37,030 bases of DNA, taken from NCBI RefSeq assembly GCF_011761635.1, contig NZ_JAASRN010000009.1, positions 1-37,030 on the forward strand, given 5' to 3'. The stretch's first letter is position 1. Every line of letters begins with the position of its first letter. The stretch comes from Thermonema lapsum. Its GTDB lineage: Bacteria > Bacteroidota > Bacteroidia > Cytophagales > Thermonemataceae. Both the position numbers and the translations under genes were made by a program. Below, in pieces: positions 7,510 through 16,529 of the stretch. Under the pieces are notes generated by a model. It had not been told where the DNA came from, ran no database searches, and saw only the letters and a list, made by a program, of their open reading frames with translations.

Positions 7510-8413
7510 ACCTCAAATACTCATTACCGGGGGTACTGGTCTGGTTGGTTCTTATCTACGCCGCTTAATCATAGAGGAACAGATGCCTTATCGCATAGCT
7601 GTATTGAGCCAGCGCCCGGTAACCCTGCCCCATGCCAAGACCTACCTCTGGAATGTTGAAAAAGAGGAAATAGACCCCAATGCGATAAAAGAAAGTGATT
7701 ATATCATTCATCTGGCAGGTGCCGGCATTGCCGACAAGCCTTGGACTGCCGAGCGTAAGCGAGTGATTCTGGAGAGTCGCACCCGCAGCACTGCTTTGCT
7801 ATATGAAGCCTTGAAAAGCTATCCTCACCGTGTGAAACACTTTGTATCAGCTTCGGCGGTGGGCTATTATGGCTTCGATACCGGCGACCGCCTTCTGCAT
7901 GAAGACAGCCCGCCGGGCAACGACTTTTTGTCGCAGGTGGTGGTGGCATGGGAAAAGGAAATCTTTCGCATAGGCGAACTGGTGCCTACTGCGGCGCTGC
8001 GTATTGGCATTGTGCTAAGCAATGAGGGGGGCGCATTGCCCCAACTGGCACGTCCGGTGCGTTGGTTTGTAGGCGCACCGCTGGGTAGTGGCAAGCAATA
8101 CCTTTCTTGGATACACATACGCGATCTTTGCCGCCTGTTTATGTACGTTTTGGAAAACTCCATGGAAGGCGTGTTCAATGCCGTAGAGGGCAAGCCGGTA
8201 ACCAATGCAGAGATGACACGAGCCATTGCCCGTGTGCTGGGGCGTCCCTTGTGGTTGCCCAGCGTACCCGCTTTTGTGTTGAAAACGCTGCTGGGCGAAA
8301 TGGCAAACGTGGTGCTGGGCGGCAACCGTGTGAGCAATGAAAAATTGCTACAAAGCGGCTTCGAATATGAATTTACCAATTTGGAAGAGGCACTTCGCGA
8401 TTTGTTGAAATAA
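7499..8413 (+). CDS. TIGR01777 family NAD(P)-binding epimerase-like protein
   Basis: An extended short-chain dehydrogenase of 304 residues. The nucleotide-binding motif GGTGLVGSY lies near residues 11-19, and the SASAVGYYG segment holds the serine/tyrosine pair region. A C-terminal DUF1731-type part follows (about residues 255-304). It resembles E. coli YfcH and plant/cyanobacterial SulA-like proteins of the TIGR01777 group. Catalytic activity is generally unproven, so no substrate is given. Its ATG lies inside the last codons of ruvB. It ends at a hairpin shared with serS. Confidence 0.88.
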   Translation: MNPKPQILITGGTGLVGSYLRRLIIEEQMPYRIAVLSQRPVTLPHAKTYLWNVEKEEIDPNAIKESDYIIHLAGAGIADKPWTAERKRVILESRTRSTALLYEALKSYPHRVKHFVSASAVGYYGFDTGDRLLHEDSPPGNDFLSQVVVAWEKEIFRIGELVPTAALRIGIVLSNEGGALPQLARPVRWFVGAPLGSGKQYLSWIHIRDLCRLFMYVLENSMEGVFNAVEGKPVTNAEMTRAIARVLGRPLWLPSVPAFVLKTLLGEMANVVLGGNRVSNEKLLQSGFEYEFTNLEEALRDLLK

Positions 8414-8414
8414 T

Positions 8415-8458
8415 AAAAAAGCAAGCAGCCACTCCTCGAAAATATTAGTGGCTGCTTG
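8415..8458 (-). terminator. Terminator of serS, shared with the convergent gene
   Basis: A perfect 12-bp stem, CAAGCAGCCACT (8422-8433) with AGTGGCTGCTTG (8447-8458), precedes an A run at 8415-8420. On the minus strand that run is the U tract expected after serS. It lacks a T run on the plus side. Confidence 0.8.
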
Positions 8459-8482
8459 TGGCTTGACGATGCTTCGCCTTGT

Positions 8483-9757
8483 TTAGTTGATAATATCGAA
8501 TCCAGTATAAGGCTGCAGCGCTTTGGGTATGCGTATTCCTTCCGGCGTTTGGTTGTTTTCCAAGAGGGCTGCCACTATACGCGGAAATGCCAAAGCACTC
8601 CCGTTCAAAGTATGCAGCAGTTCGGTTTTCTTGTTCTCTGTGCGATAACGAAGCATCATGCGCGCCGCTTGATAGGATTCGAAGTTACTTACCGAACTCA
8701 CTTCCAGCCATTTTTTCTGACCTGCTGCAAATACTTCCATATCGTAAGTGAGCGCCGAAGTAAAACTCATATCTCCCCCACACAGTTTGACTACCCGATA
8801 GGGCAGCTCCAGCGCTTCCAAAAGCGACTGCACATAGCGGCGCATCTCTTCGAGTGCCTCGTAGGACTCTTCAGGCTTACGGATTTGCACGATTTCCACC
8901 TTGTCGAATTGGTGCAGGCGGTTCAAACCACGCACATCGGCACCCCAAGTACCTGCCTCACGACGAAAACAAGGCGTATAACCCACATGCTTAATGGGCA
9001 GTTGGTCTTCGTTGAGAATCATGTCGCGATACATGTTGGTGATAGGCACTTCGGCAGTCGGTATGACATACAGCTTGTCGCGCTCGATGTAGTACATTTG
9101 TCCGTCTTTATCGGGCAATTGCCCGGTGCCAAATGCCGAAGCTTCATTGACCAAAACGGGCGGTTGCACCTCTGTGTAGCCGGCTTCTACGGCACGGTCT
9201 AAGAAGAAATTCAACAGAGCGCGCTGCAGTTTTGCCCCTTTCCCTTTGTAGAAGGGGAAGCCACTGCCCGTTACTTTGCTGCCCGTTTCAAAGTCTATAA
9301 TGTCGTATTTGACGATAAGCTCCCAGTGAGGCAATGCATTTTCGGGAAGCACAGGGATTTCGCCCTTTTGTTCCACTATTTCGTTGTCTTCGGCAGATGC
9401 CCCTTCTGGAACGCTCTCATGAGGCACGTTCGGAATGGTAGCCAGCAGTTGCTGTAGTCTTCTTTCGGCTTCGCGCAGGGCTTCTCCTAAGCGTTGCGCT
9501 TCTTCTTTCAACTGTTTGGCTTGTGCTTTGGCTTTCTCTGCTTCTTCCTTTTGTCCAGTTTGCATCAGCTGCCCAATAGACTTGGCAACTCGGTTCGACT
9601 CAGAAAGCACATCATCGTGCTGCTTTTGTATCTGACGACGTTCGGCATCGCAACGAAGCACCTCATCAAGCAACTGCTCGGCATTCGCAATACGCTTTTT
9701 TTGCAAGCCTACAACTACTCGCTCTTTTTCTTCTCTTATTTGCTGTATAGTTAGCAT
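8483..9757 (-). CDS. serS: Seryl-tRNA synthetase
   Basis: Charges tRNA-Ser (and tRNA-Sec where present) with serine. The 424-residue class II synthetase has the N-terminal antiparallel coiled coil that grips the tRNA long arm (about residues 25-105, rich in E/K/Q/A heptads). Motif 2, TPCFRREAG, and motif 3, with NGSALAFPRIVAALLENNQ, hold the ATP-binding arginines. The length is normal and the start MLTIQQIREEK is typical. It is a single-gene unit divergent from rho and closed by a strong hairpin. Confidence 0.97.
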   Translation of the reverse strand: MLTIQQIREEKERVVVGLQKKRIANAEQLLDEVLRCDAERRQIQKQHDDVLSESNRVAKSIGQLMQTGQKEEAEKAKAQAKQLKEEAQRLGEALREAERRLQQLLATIPNVPHESVPEGASAEDNEIVEQKGEIPVLPENALPHWELIVKYDIIDFETGSKVTGSGFPFYKGKGAKLQRALLNFFLDRAVEAGYTEVQPPVLVNEASAFGTGQLPDKDGQMYYIERDKLYVIPTAEVPITNMYRDMILNEDQLPIKHVGYTPCFRREAGTWGADVRGLNRLHQFDKVEIVQIRKPEESYEALEEMRRYVQSLLEALELPYRVVKLCGGDMSFTSALTYDMEVFAAGQKKWLEVSSVSNFESYQAARMMLRYRTENKKTELLHTLNGSALAFPRIVAALLENNQTPEGIRIPKALQPYTGFDIIN

Positions 9758-9894
9758 AAGCTTCTTAATGTTGTTTCGACAAAACTTGCGGCAAATTAAA
9801 AAAATGATTAGGATTCAAGTAGTTTATTTGTCCGTAATATTCATTTTTGCTAAATTCGCCAGCAGAAAGGCGTGAAATTTTCCAAGGTGAAAGC

Positions 9895-9924
9895 TTTGCC
9901 GGCGTTGTTTCTTTTTTATATTTG
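9895..9924 (+). promoter_or_regulatory. Promoter of rho
   Basis: TTTG (9895-9898), an 18-nt spacer and TATATTTG (9917-9924) form a complete Bacteroidota promoter. The predicted start near 9930 leaves a leader of about 235 nt before the rho ATG. The leader includes a small stem GCTCGT/ACGAGC at 9991-10014. Confidence 0.6.
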
Positions 9925-10152
9925 CGGGCACCTGCAACTCACAATCTCTATTTTACAAGCCAACAAGCACCACAAAACTTAAAAACTGCAGCTCGTACAC
10001 AAGAGACGACGAGCGCGATACGATATGATACCAAACGGTCTTGACATTCGCTTTCATAGCTTTTCTTCTGTTTAACCCAAAAAAACACAGGCTTTGTTTC
10101 GAACCGAAACCAGCAGTAAACAAGGATTTTTTGAATTTCAGGAAAAGTAAAA

Positions 10153-10188
10153 ATGAACCAATCTGTATGTACACCATCGAAGACTTAA
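10153..10188 (+). other. Possible leader mini-ORF overlapping the rho start
   Basis: An ATG preceded by a run of As, a common initiation context in Bacteroidota, encodes 11 residues ([11 protein letters not shown]). It stops 19 nt inside rho in another frame. The rho ATG itself has a less A-rich context. A role in controlling rho translation is speculation. Confidence 0.25.
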
Positions 10189-11930
10189 AAATTAAGTTGC
10201 TTTCTGAGTTAAGGGAAATCGCCGAGCAACTCAAGCTCTCCAATTACAGGAAGCTCTCTAAGCAAGAGCTCATCTACAAAATATTAGACCAGCAAGCCGT
10301 ACTTCCCGAAGAAGAACTCTACCGACTTACCCCTGCAAAAGAAACACCTACCGAACCGCCTGCTACCAAGCAAGAAGAGCCCGAAACTCAAAAAGAGAAC
10401 GGCACCTCGACAAGAAGAACACGGCTTAAACGTCAGAATGTGAAAGAAGGCGCCGACAACACCAACGAGGAAAGCAGCAACAACAGCGAAGAGCAACAAG
10501 AAAAAAGCACCCAAAGCGAGGAAAAGAAAAGGCGCCTGCGCAAAAGAACCAATGTGGTAGAAACTACAACAGAAGCAACGCAAGAGGCATCTGCCCAAGA
10601 GAGAGAAAAAGAAGAAACCCTACAAGAGAAATATGACAAGAACGATGGTGTCCAAGAGGTAAAAGAAGAAGAAACACCCGAAAAGAAAGAAGATACATCA
10701 CCTGTAGCTCAGCCTCAAGACACACAGAAAGAAACCTCCTCGCCTACCGAAACAGCAAACCAACCCACCGAACCAGTCAAAGACCGGCGCTATTATCGCA
10801 AGCTCATCAAAGACTTTGAAGGCATTGTAGAATGCACCGGTGTCTTAGAAATACAACCCGAAGGTTACGGTTTCTTGCGCTCGGCAGACTATAATTACCT
10901 GCCCAGCCCAGACGACGTGTATGTATCGCACTCGCAAATACGCCTATTTGGGCTGAAAACCGGCGATACCGTGGTAGGACCGGTACGTCCACCAAAAGAC
11001 GGCGAAAAATATTTCGCTTTGCTGCGCATAAACAGCGTCAACGGGCGAAGCACCGACGAAATACGGGACCGCATCGCTTTTGAGCACCTCACCCCGCTGT
11101 TCCCGCAAGAACGCCTGAAATTGAGCACCAAGCCGAACCTCTACTCCACCCGTCTGCTGGACCTCTTTGCCCCCATAGGCAAAGGACAGCGCGGCTTAAT
11201 AGTGGCACAGCCCAAAACAGGTAAAACCGTATTGCTTAAACAAATAGCCAACGCCATTGCCGAAAACCATCCGGAAGTATATTTAATTGTACTGCTCATT
11301 GACGAGCGCCCCGAAGAAGTAACTGACATGATACGCAGCGTACGTGCTGAGGTCATTTCTTCAACCTTCGACGAACCCGCTGAGCGTCATGTGAAAGTCT
11401 CTTCAATTGTGCTTGAAAAAGCCAAGCGCATGGTAGAATGTGGGCATGATGTGGTGATTTTACTTGACTCCATCACCCGTCTGGCGCGTGCCTACAACAC
11501 CGTCATCCCTTCGTCTGGCAAGATTCTATCCGGTGGGGTCGATGCCAATGCGCTGCACAAACCGAAACGTTTCTTTGGTGCCGCCCGCAATGTGGAAAAC
11601 GGAGGCTCGTTGACCATCATAGCTACCGCCCTCATTGACACCGGCTCTAAGATGGACGAGGTCATTTTTGAGGAATTCAAAGGCACAGGCAACATGGAAC
11701 TGCAGCTTGACCGCAAACTTGCCAATCGTCGCATCTACCCGGCAATAGACATACCGGCGTCGGGCACACGCCGCGAAGACCTGCTCATGGACAAGGAAGA
11801 ACTCAACCGGGTATGGATACTACGCAAATACATGAGCGACATGACCTCGGTAGAAGCGATGGAGTTTCTGCTGGAACGCATGCGTGGCACCATGGACAAC
11901 CGTGAGTTCTTGCTGTCCATGAACGGTTAA
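10167..11930 (+). CDS. rho: Transcription termination factor Rho with long disordered insert
   Basis: The hexameric RNA helicase that ends transcription. I chose ATG 10167 (587 aa) because [20 protein letters not shown] aligns with the usual Rho N-terminal domain; an open frame further upstream is leader. Order: Rho_N domain (1-55), a low-complexity insert rich in E, K, T, Q and S (about 58-205), the cold-shock RNA-binding domain (about 220-290, [20 protein letters not shown]), then the ATPase. Walker A is PKTGKT at 349-354 and Walker B is DVVILLD at 428-434. [14 protein letters not shown] covers the Q-loop region. E. coli Rho is 419 aa, and the insert explains most of the extra length. Bacteroidota Rho proteins are known for such inserts. 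Confidence 0.96.
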   Translation: MYTIEDLKIKLLSELREIAEQLKLSNYRKLSKQELIYKILDQQAVLPEEELYRLTPAKETPTEPPATKQEEPETQKENGTSTRRTRLKRQNVKEGADNTNEESSNNSEEQQEKSTQSEEKKRRLRKRTNVVETTTEATQEASAQEREKEETLQEKYDKNDGVQEVKEEETPEKKEDTSPVAQPQDTQKETSSPTETANQPTEPVKDRRYYRKLIKDFEGIVECTGVLEIQPEGYGFLRSADYNYLPSPDDVYVSHSQIRLFGLKTGDTVVGPVRPPKDGEKYFALLRINSVNGRSTDEIRDRIAFEHLTPLFPQERLKLSTKPNLYSTRLLDLFAPIGKGQRGLIVAQPKTGKTVLLKQIANAIAENHPEVYLIVLLIDERPEEVTDMIRSVRAEVISSTFDEPAERHVKVSSIVLEKAKRMVECGHDVVILLDSITRLARAYNTVIPSSGKILSGGVDANALHKPKRFFGAARNVENGGSLTIIATALIDTGSKMDEVIFEEFKGTGNMELQLDRKLANRRIYPAIDIPASGTRREDLLMDKEELNRVWILRKYMSDMTSVEAMEFLLERMRGTMDNREFLLSMNG

Positions 11931-11956
11931 GCTCGCTACTTTTCCTGAAAATACGT

Positions 11957-12000
11957 AAAAAAAGAGGGCTTTTCTGAGCTCTCTTTTTTGTTTTTTCTAT
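11957..12000 (+). terminator. Terminator of rho
   Basis: AGAGGGCT pairs with AGCTCTCT (one G-T pair) across TTTCTG, extended by an A run on the left and a T run on the right, followed by more Ts. Confidence 0.85.
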
Positions 12001-12048
12001 TTTTAAAATGTGGAAAATAGCTTTTAAACTCAGTAAAAAAACACCATT

Positions 12049-12210
12049 ATGAACAAAAACACACGCAACTTATTACGGCTGATGAGCATCCTTGTCTTTG
12101 GCTTAGGCTTGGCTTGTGCACAAGACTGGGTGCGCATTCCTGCCCTTAGCGGTAATGAAGATTGGCTGATGGTCATCGGCTATGGGCTTTTGCTCTTCAT
12201 CAGCCGCTAA
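12049..12210 (+). CDS. Small 53-residue membrane or secreted protein
   Basis: The ATG at 12049 opens a 53-codon frame ending TAA at 12208-12210. The product starts MNKNTRNLLRLM, has a hydrophobic run (about 9-24) ending LGLACAQ, then a short polar linker with DWVRIPALSGNEDW and a second hydrophobic run near the end (MVIGYGLLLFISR). The first segment could be a signal peptide cut after ACA, a poor lipobox at C23, or a membrane helix. The second could span the membrane. The gene lies between the rho terminator and another strong hairpin, which supports a separate transcript. No family is recognised. Confidence 0.6.
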   Translation: MNKNTRNLLRLMSILVFGLGLACAQDWVRIPALSGNEDWLMVIGYGLLLFISR

Positions 12211-12250
12211 AAAAAGCAAAGCCGGGCTTTCGTAAAGAAAGCACCGGCTT
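12209..12250. terminator. Hairpin between the 53-aa gene and the SDH protease
   Basis: AAGCCGG-GCTTTC (12219-12231) pairs with GAAAGC-A-CCGGCTT (12237-12250) around GTAAA, with one bulge. Seven As at 12209-12215 form the U tract for the minus-strand protease transcript. It can also close the short plus-strand gene. Confidence 0.8.
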
Positions 12251-12283
12251 ACGTTTATGTATCGTTCTTTCTTCCTGCCCCGC

Positions 12284-13102
12284 TTAAAAAGGATTGTTGT
12301 GCACCGGCTCCAAATACTCTACATTGCGCGTACGCAGTGGCTGAGGATATAGCGTCATCAATTGCATGAATTCCACCGGAATCTGGTCGCTCACACGCAA
12401 GCCCAAAGCCTGTGCCTTGGCAAAGTTGATAGGATAATCGTGGGTCCAAGTACCTTCTGTCAACACCTTTGCCAACTCATCTGCTTTTTCTCTGGGGTAG
12501 TTCTTAATAAGCAGCTCACGGATGGTTTCTTGCAGTTGTGCCGTTGCCTTTTCTGCCACATCGGCATAAATCAGCATCTTGTCATCAATTTGATTGATAT
12601 CTTTCATAGCCTTCAGACGTATGAGCGACGGCGCAGGGTATTCCCCCAATTGAGGGTCTAACGGTCCCAAGACAGCATTGGGCGACATAATGATTTCATC
12701 AGCAGCCAACGCAATGAGCGTGCCGCCACTCATGGCATAGTGGGGTACTATCACACGTACCTTGCCTTTGCGCCGGCTGATGGCACGCGCTATCTGTGTG
12801 GCTGCCAACACCAACCCACCGGGTGTGTGCAGTACCAAATCTATGTCCCTATCGGGAGGGGTAATTTCCAGTGCTCGCAACACCTCTTCGGAATCTTCCA
12901 TCGAGATGAATTTCACCACCGGAAAGCCCAAAAAACTCATGCTCTCCTGACGATGGATAAGCAGAATGACCTTCGAATTGCGTTTGCGCTCAAGGCGAGC
13001 AAGAAAACGAACTCGCGCCGATTCCAGCAGCTTACGGCTAATTACCGGCTGAAAGGATATCAACAGAAGAATAATCCAGAATAAGCTGTTAATCTCTCCC
13101 AT
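12284..13102 (-). CDS. Membrane-anchored ClpP-class serine protease, SDH family
   Basis: A 272-residue protein with an N-terminal membrane helix (about 5-20) followed by a ClpP/crotonase-fold domain. HTPGG at 92-96 fits the oxyanion region, and YAMSGGT places the likely nucleophile at S125 at the start of a helix, as in SppA and ClpP. GPLDPQLGEYPA follows and is typical of the serine dehydrogenase proteinase (SDH_sah) family. It probably cleaves membrane or periplasm-proximal peptides; the native substrate is unknown. It starts 12 nt after hslV ends on the same strand, so the two proteases are very likely one operon, closed by the hairpin at 12209-12250. Confidence 0.85.
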   Translation of the reverse strand: MGEINSLFWIILLLISFQPVISRKLLESARVRFLARLERKRNSKVILLIHRQESMSFLGFPVVKFISMEDSEEVLRALEITPPDRDIDLVLHTPGGLVLAATQIARAISRRKGKVRVIVPHYAMSGGTLIALAADEIIMSPNAVLGPLDPQLGEYPAPSLIRLKAMKDINQIDDKMLIYADVAEKATAQLQETIRELLIKNYPREKADELAKVLTEGTWTHDYPINFAKAQALGLRVSDQIPVEFMQLMTLYPQPLRTRNVEYLEPVHNNPF

Positions 13103-13114
13103 AGTTCTATGTTT

Positions 13115-13657
13115 TTATGCAGAAAGTTCCTCTATAGTAAAATTGTGATTGGTGTAAATGCAAATATCCGCTGCTATACGTAAGGACTCCTCGACCATCT
13201 CGCGAGCGGTCAGATGCGGGGCATGGCGTTTCAGTGCCAATGCCGCCGACTGGGCATACATACTGCCCGAACCGATGGCAGCCACCTCTTCGTCGGGGCG
13301 CAACACATCGCCCGTACCCGAAATAATTAAAATGTCATCTTTTGAAATGGCAATCATCATGGCTTCAAGGCGACGCAAAAAACGGTCGGTACGCCAATCT
13401 TTTGCCAATTCAAGGGCTGCCCGCTCCATGATACCCCCGTACTTGTTGAGTTTTTCCTCAAAGCGCTCCAATAAAGTAAAAGCATCGGCAGTAGAGCCTG
13501 CAAAACCAACCACCACCTTCCCTTCTTGCAGCTTACGCACCTTTTTCACATGCGACTTGAGCACAGTATTACCCAAAGTAGCCTGCCCGTCGGCGCCGAT
13601 GGCTATACTTCCGTTGTGCTTCACAGCCAAGACGGTCGTTGCGTGTATTGCTTCCAT
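13115..13657 (-). CDS. hslV: ATP-dependent protease peptidase subunit HslV
   Basis: The proteasome-like peptidase of the HslUV (ClpYQ) complex. The 180-residue protein begins MEAIHA-TTVLAV. Removing six residues would expose the catalytic threonine T7 and give the TTVLAV start typical of the family. GADGQATLGNT, KVRKL and VGFAGSTADAFTL are conserved HslV blocks, and the C-terminal part has GSGSMYAQSAALAL. The partner ATPase hslU is not adjacent on either side, although the two are usually in one operon. Here hslV is followed by a membrane serine protease. Confidence 0.95.
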   Translation of the reverse strand: MEAIHATTVLAVKHNGSIAIGADGQATLGNTVLKSHVKKVRKLQEGKVVVGFAGSTADAFTLLERFEEKLNKYGGIMERAALELAKDWRTDRFLRRLEAMMIAISKDDILIISGTGDVLRPDEEVAAIGSGSMYAQSAALALKRHAPHLTAREMVEESLRIAADICIYTNHNFTIEELSA

Positions 13658-13665
13658 AAAAAGCG

Positions 13666-13673
13666 TATCTTTG
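13666..13673 (+). promoter_or_regulatory. -7 box for ribBA
   Basis: TATCTTTG matches TAnnTTTG about 90 nt before the ribBA ATG. The nearest TTG upstream (13648) is only 15 nt away, so the -33 box is uncertain. No FMN riboswitch was recognised in the leader. Confidence 0.35.
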
Positions 13674-13705
13674 CATTAGTTTACGGCTAAGGTGCAGTTT
13701 TTTCT

Positions 13706-13737
13706 CAAACTATACAACCTTTTTGGGTGTTTTACAA
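13706..13737 (-). promoter_or_regulatory. Candidate promoter for hslV
   Basis: On the minus strand a TTG (13737-13735) is followed after 20 nt by TATAGTTTG (13714-13706), which matches the -7 consensus except for one extra base between TA and TTTG. Confidence 0.3.
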
Positions 13738-13761
13738 TTGCCAATCATACCTTTGATTACT

Positions 13762-15000
13762 ATGGAACAAGCAGAAAACATTCGTTTGGATAGCATAGAA
13801 GAGGCTATCGAAGCCATTGCACGTGGCGAAATAGTCATAGTAGTGGACGACGAAGACCGTGAAAATGAGGGAGATTTTATTTGCGCAGCCGAAAAAGTTA
13901 CCCCCGAGATGGTGAACTTCATGATTAAGGAGGGACGTGGTGTTTTGTGTGTGGCACTTACCGAAGAGCGGTGTAAAGAGTTGAATTTGGATTTGATGGT
14001 AGGCAAAAGCACTGCACCCAATCAAACTGCCTTTACCGTAACGGTTGACCTGCTGGGCTACGGCTGTACCACCGGCGTATCGGCTTATGACCGTGCTATG
14101 ACCATACGCGCATTAGCCGACCCCAAAATGAAAGCCGAGGACTTTGGGCGTCCGGGGCACATCAACCCACTCAAAGCGCGCGATGGGGGCGTGCTGCGCC
14201 GTGCCGGTCATACCGAAGCCGCTGTTGACTTGGCTCGTTTAGCAGGTTTGCGCCCTGCCGGTGTACTTATAGAAGTCATGAACGACGACGGCAGCATGGC
14301 ACGTCTGCCCGACCTGCGTAAAATAGCCGACAAGTTTGGCATGAAGCTGGTATCTATCCAAGACCTGATAGCCTACAGGCTGCAAAAAGACTCGCTCATC
14401 AAGCGGGAAATAGGTGTGGAGCTACCCACGCAGTGGGGCAATTTCGACCTGATAGCTTATCGTCAAGTAGATACTGGCGACCTACACCTGGCACTTATCA
14501 AAGGACGCTGGGAAGCCGACGAACCCGTATTGGTACGAGTGCACTCATCTTGCATAACCGGCGATATTTTCGGCTCGTGCCGCTGCGACTGCGGTCCTCA
14601 GCTGCACCGTGCTATGGAAATGGTAGAAAAAGAAGGCAAAGGCGTGATTTTGTACATGAACCAAGAAGGACGCGGCATTGGCTTACTCAACAAACTAAAA
14701 GCGTATAAACTGCAAGAGCAAGGTTTGGATACCGTAGAAGCCAATGAATACTTAGGCTTTAAACCCGACCAACGCGATTATGGCGTAGGAGCCCAAATCT
14801 TGCGCGACTTGGGGGTACATAAAATTCGGCTCATCTCGAACAACCCGAAAAAACGTGCCGGTCTGATGGGCTATGGCTTGGAAATTGTAGAGCGTGTACC
14901 CATAGAAATAGCCCCCAATCCACACAATGAAAAGTACTTACAGACCAAAAGAGACAAATTAGGTCATGAAATTCTTAGTGAAGAAAATAAAACTTTATAA
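13762..15000 (+). CDS. ribBA: Bifunctional DHBP synthase / GTP cyclohydrolase II RibBA
   Basis: Makes both starting compounds of riboflavin: 3,4-dihydroxy-2-butanone 4-phosphate from ribulose 5-phosphate, and the pyrimidine precursor from GTP. I chose ATG 13762 (412 aa, [11 protein letters not shown]); the longer frame upstream does not look coding. The RibB half (1-200) has [10 protein letters not shown] and [20 protein letters not shown]. The RibA half (about 205-400) has the zinc cysteines in [16 protein letters not shown] and NQEGRGIGL. Both halves appear intact. The next gene starts 35 nt before its stop. ribH lies about 4.4 kb away on the other strand, so the riboflavin genes are scattered. 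Confidence 0.95.
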   Translation: MEQAENIRLDSIEEAIEAIARGEIVIVVDDEDRENEGDFICAAEKVTPEMVNFMIKEGRGVLCVALTEERCKELNLDLMVGKSTAPNQTAFTVTVDLLGYGCTTGVSAYDRAMTIRALADPKMKAEDFGRPGHINPLKARDGGVLRRAGHTEAAVDLARLAGLRPAGVLIEVMNDDGSMARLPDLRKIADKFGMKLVSIQDLIAYRLQKDSLIKREIGVELPTQWGNFDLIAYRQVDTGDLHLALIKGRWEADEPVLVRVHSSCITGDIFGSCRCDCGPQLHRAMEMVEKEGKGVILYMNQEGRGIGLLNKLKAYKLQEQGLDTVEANEYLGFKPDQRDYGVGAQILRDLGVHKIRLISNNPKKRAGLMGYGLEIVERVPIEIAPNPHNEKYLQTKRDKLGHEILSEENKTL

Positions 15001-15625
15001 GCTTTGGGTGGGGCTCTGGGCATGCATAGGGCTATTGAGCGCCTTTCAGGCAGCTGCTCAGTACTATTTTGCCGAAGAGCATTGGCACCAAGGTTTTTTG
15101 ATTCATAATGACGGAGACACACTGCGTGGCAAGCTGCGCTATAACCTTGAAAACGATGTGGTACAGCTAAGTACAAACGAAGGGATAGTACAAACCTTCA
15201 GTGCCCGGCAAATCCTTTATTTTGAGTTTTTTGATGATTACTACAAGCGCAAACGCCCGTTTATAGTCTTGCCTTATGCCAAAAATCCAAGCAGCAACTA
15301 CAAAAGTCCCACTATTTTTGAGGTGTTGACCAGTGGTAATTATGTTACCCTCTTGGCGCGCGAACGCTTGGTAACCCAGATGGTAACTGCCACCAGTCCC
15401 TACATCATAGGACCAACGGTAGCCGTGCGGCGCCCTCGCTTCGAGCCTTTCTTTTTATATGAAAATGGTGAAATACGCCTCTATAACGACAAAAAAGAGC
15501 TGTCTCGTTTTCTACCGGGCATGGATGAGCGCCTCAATCATTTCATCAAGCAGAACAAACTAAATCCTGATGACATTGCCGACCTCATCAAAATAGTGAA
15601 TTACTATAACCAAGCCATACGATAA
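14966..15625 (+). CDS. Exported protein of unknown function
   Basis: A 219-residue protein with a basic N-terminus and a clear signal peptide ending near AFQAAAQ (about residues 12-32). The mature part has [15 protein letters not shown] and later [21 protein letters not shown], giving alternating beta strands and charged turns with no recognised domain. I do not recognise the family; similar proteins with a GDTL-x-G strand occur in Cytophagales. ATG 14966 overlaps ribBA by 35 nt in another frame; GTG 14978 is a possible later start. surE follows after 4 nt, so the three genes form one operon. Confidence 0.75.
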   Translation: MKFLVKKIKLYKLWVGLWACIGLLSAFQAAAQYYFAEEHWHQGFLIHNDGDTLRGKLRYNLENDVVQLSTNEGIVQTFSARQILYFEFFDDYYKRKRPFIVLPYAKNPSSNYKSPTIFEVLTSGNYVTLLARERLVTQMVTATSPYIIGPTVAVRRPRFEPFFLYENGEIRLYNDKKELSRFLPGMDERLNHFIKQNKLNPDDIADLIKIVNYYNQAIR

Positions 15626-15629
15626 ATCA

Positions 15630-16406
15630 ATGAGTTTTAAACGTCCTTTAATTTTAGTCTCCAACGACGACGGCATAGCAGCCCCCGGGCTGCATCACTT
15701 GGTAAGTCTGATGCGTGAGTTTGGCGAAGTAGTAGTGGTTGCTCCCGACAGCCCGCAGTCGGGCATGGGGCACGCCATCACTGTGGGCGACACCCTGCGC
15801 CTCGAAAAAGTAAATATTTTTGATGGTTTGCTTGCCTACGAATGCTCTGGCACTCCAGCCGATTGTGTAAAGCTTGCCAAGCATTATGTACTGAAAGACC
15901 GCACACCGGATTTAGTAGTGAGCGGTATCAATCATGGCAGCAACTCGTCGGTCAGTGTGCTTTATTCGGGCACCATGTCGGCAGCTATTGAAGCTGCCAT
16001 CGAAGGGCTGCCTGCCATCGGCTTCTCTTTGTGCGACTACTCGCATGAAGCCGACTTCAGCCACACCTTTGACTGGATTCGCAAGATAGTGCGTCAGGCG
16101 CTGGAGCAAGGAATTCCCAAGCATGTAGCGCTGAATGTAAACTTTCCGCATAGCAAGCATGCACCGCTCAAAGGCATCCGTTGGTGCCGACAAGCCAAAG
16201 CCCGCTGGCAAGAAAACTTCGACGAGCGTTATGACCCCACAGGGAGGCGTTATTTCTGGCTCATAGGCGACTTTATCAACGAAGATACCGGCGACGATAC
16301 CGACGTTTGGGCACTGGAACACGGCTATGTGTCTATTGTTCCTTGCAAGTTCGACATGACCGACTACGACGCCTTGCGTAGCTTGCGCTCTTGGCAGTTG
16401 GATTGA
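15630..16406 (+). CDS. surE: 5'/3'-nucleotidase SurE
   Basis: A metal-dependent phosphatase acting on nucleoside monophosphates. The 258-residue length is standard. Metal ligands are in the N-terminal SNDDG (N12, D13, D14) and in SGINHGSNSS; PDSPQSGMGHA and YSGTMSAAIEA are further family blocks. The C-terminal part has TDVWALEHGYVSIVP. It is the last gene of the ribBA operon. No isoaspartate methyltransferase (pcm), its partner in many proteobacteria, is nearby. Confidence 0.96.
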   Translation: MSFKRPLILVSNDDGIAAPGLHHLVSLMREFGEVVVVAPDSPQSGMGHAITVGDTLRLEKVNIFDGLLAYECSGTPADCVKLAKHYVLKDRTPDLVVSGINHGSNSSVSVLYSGTMSAAIEAAIEGLPAIGFSLCDYSHEADFSHTFDWIRKIVRQALEQGIPKHVALNVNFPHSKHAPLKGIRWCRQAKARWQENFDERYDPTGRRYFWLIGDFINEDTGDDTDVWALEHGYVSIVPCKFDMTDYDALRSLRSWQLD

Positions 16407-16467
16407 CGAAAAGTTAGCCTGAGCCTCAAAAGATATGTTGCTTTCTTATTAGCAGTTCTCTGACAAC

Positions 16468-16513
16468 AAAAAAAGAGAGCAGTGCTTGAAAAAACACTGC
16501 TCTTTGCTTTTTT
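16468..16513. terminator. Bidirectional terminator between surE and menB
   Basis: AGAGCAGTG (16476-16484) pairs with CACTGCTCT (16495-16503). Seven As flank it on the left (16468-16474) and six Ts on the right (16508-16513), so it can end transcripts from both sides. Confidence 0.85.
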
Positions 16514-16529
16514 GCTTAGCCTCCTTTTT

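Noticed and set aside
8456-9202. Long plus-strand ORF of 248 codons inside serS
   Set aside because: It is antisense to the conserved serS gene, and its translation has no recognisable features.
10041-10166. N-terminal extension of Rho by 42 residues
   Set aside because: The extension begins at TTG, is unlike Rho proteins, and the conserved N-terminal domain starts exactly at the ATG at 10167.
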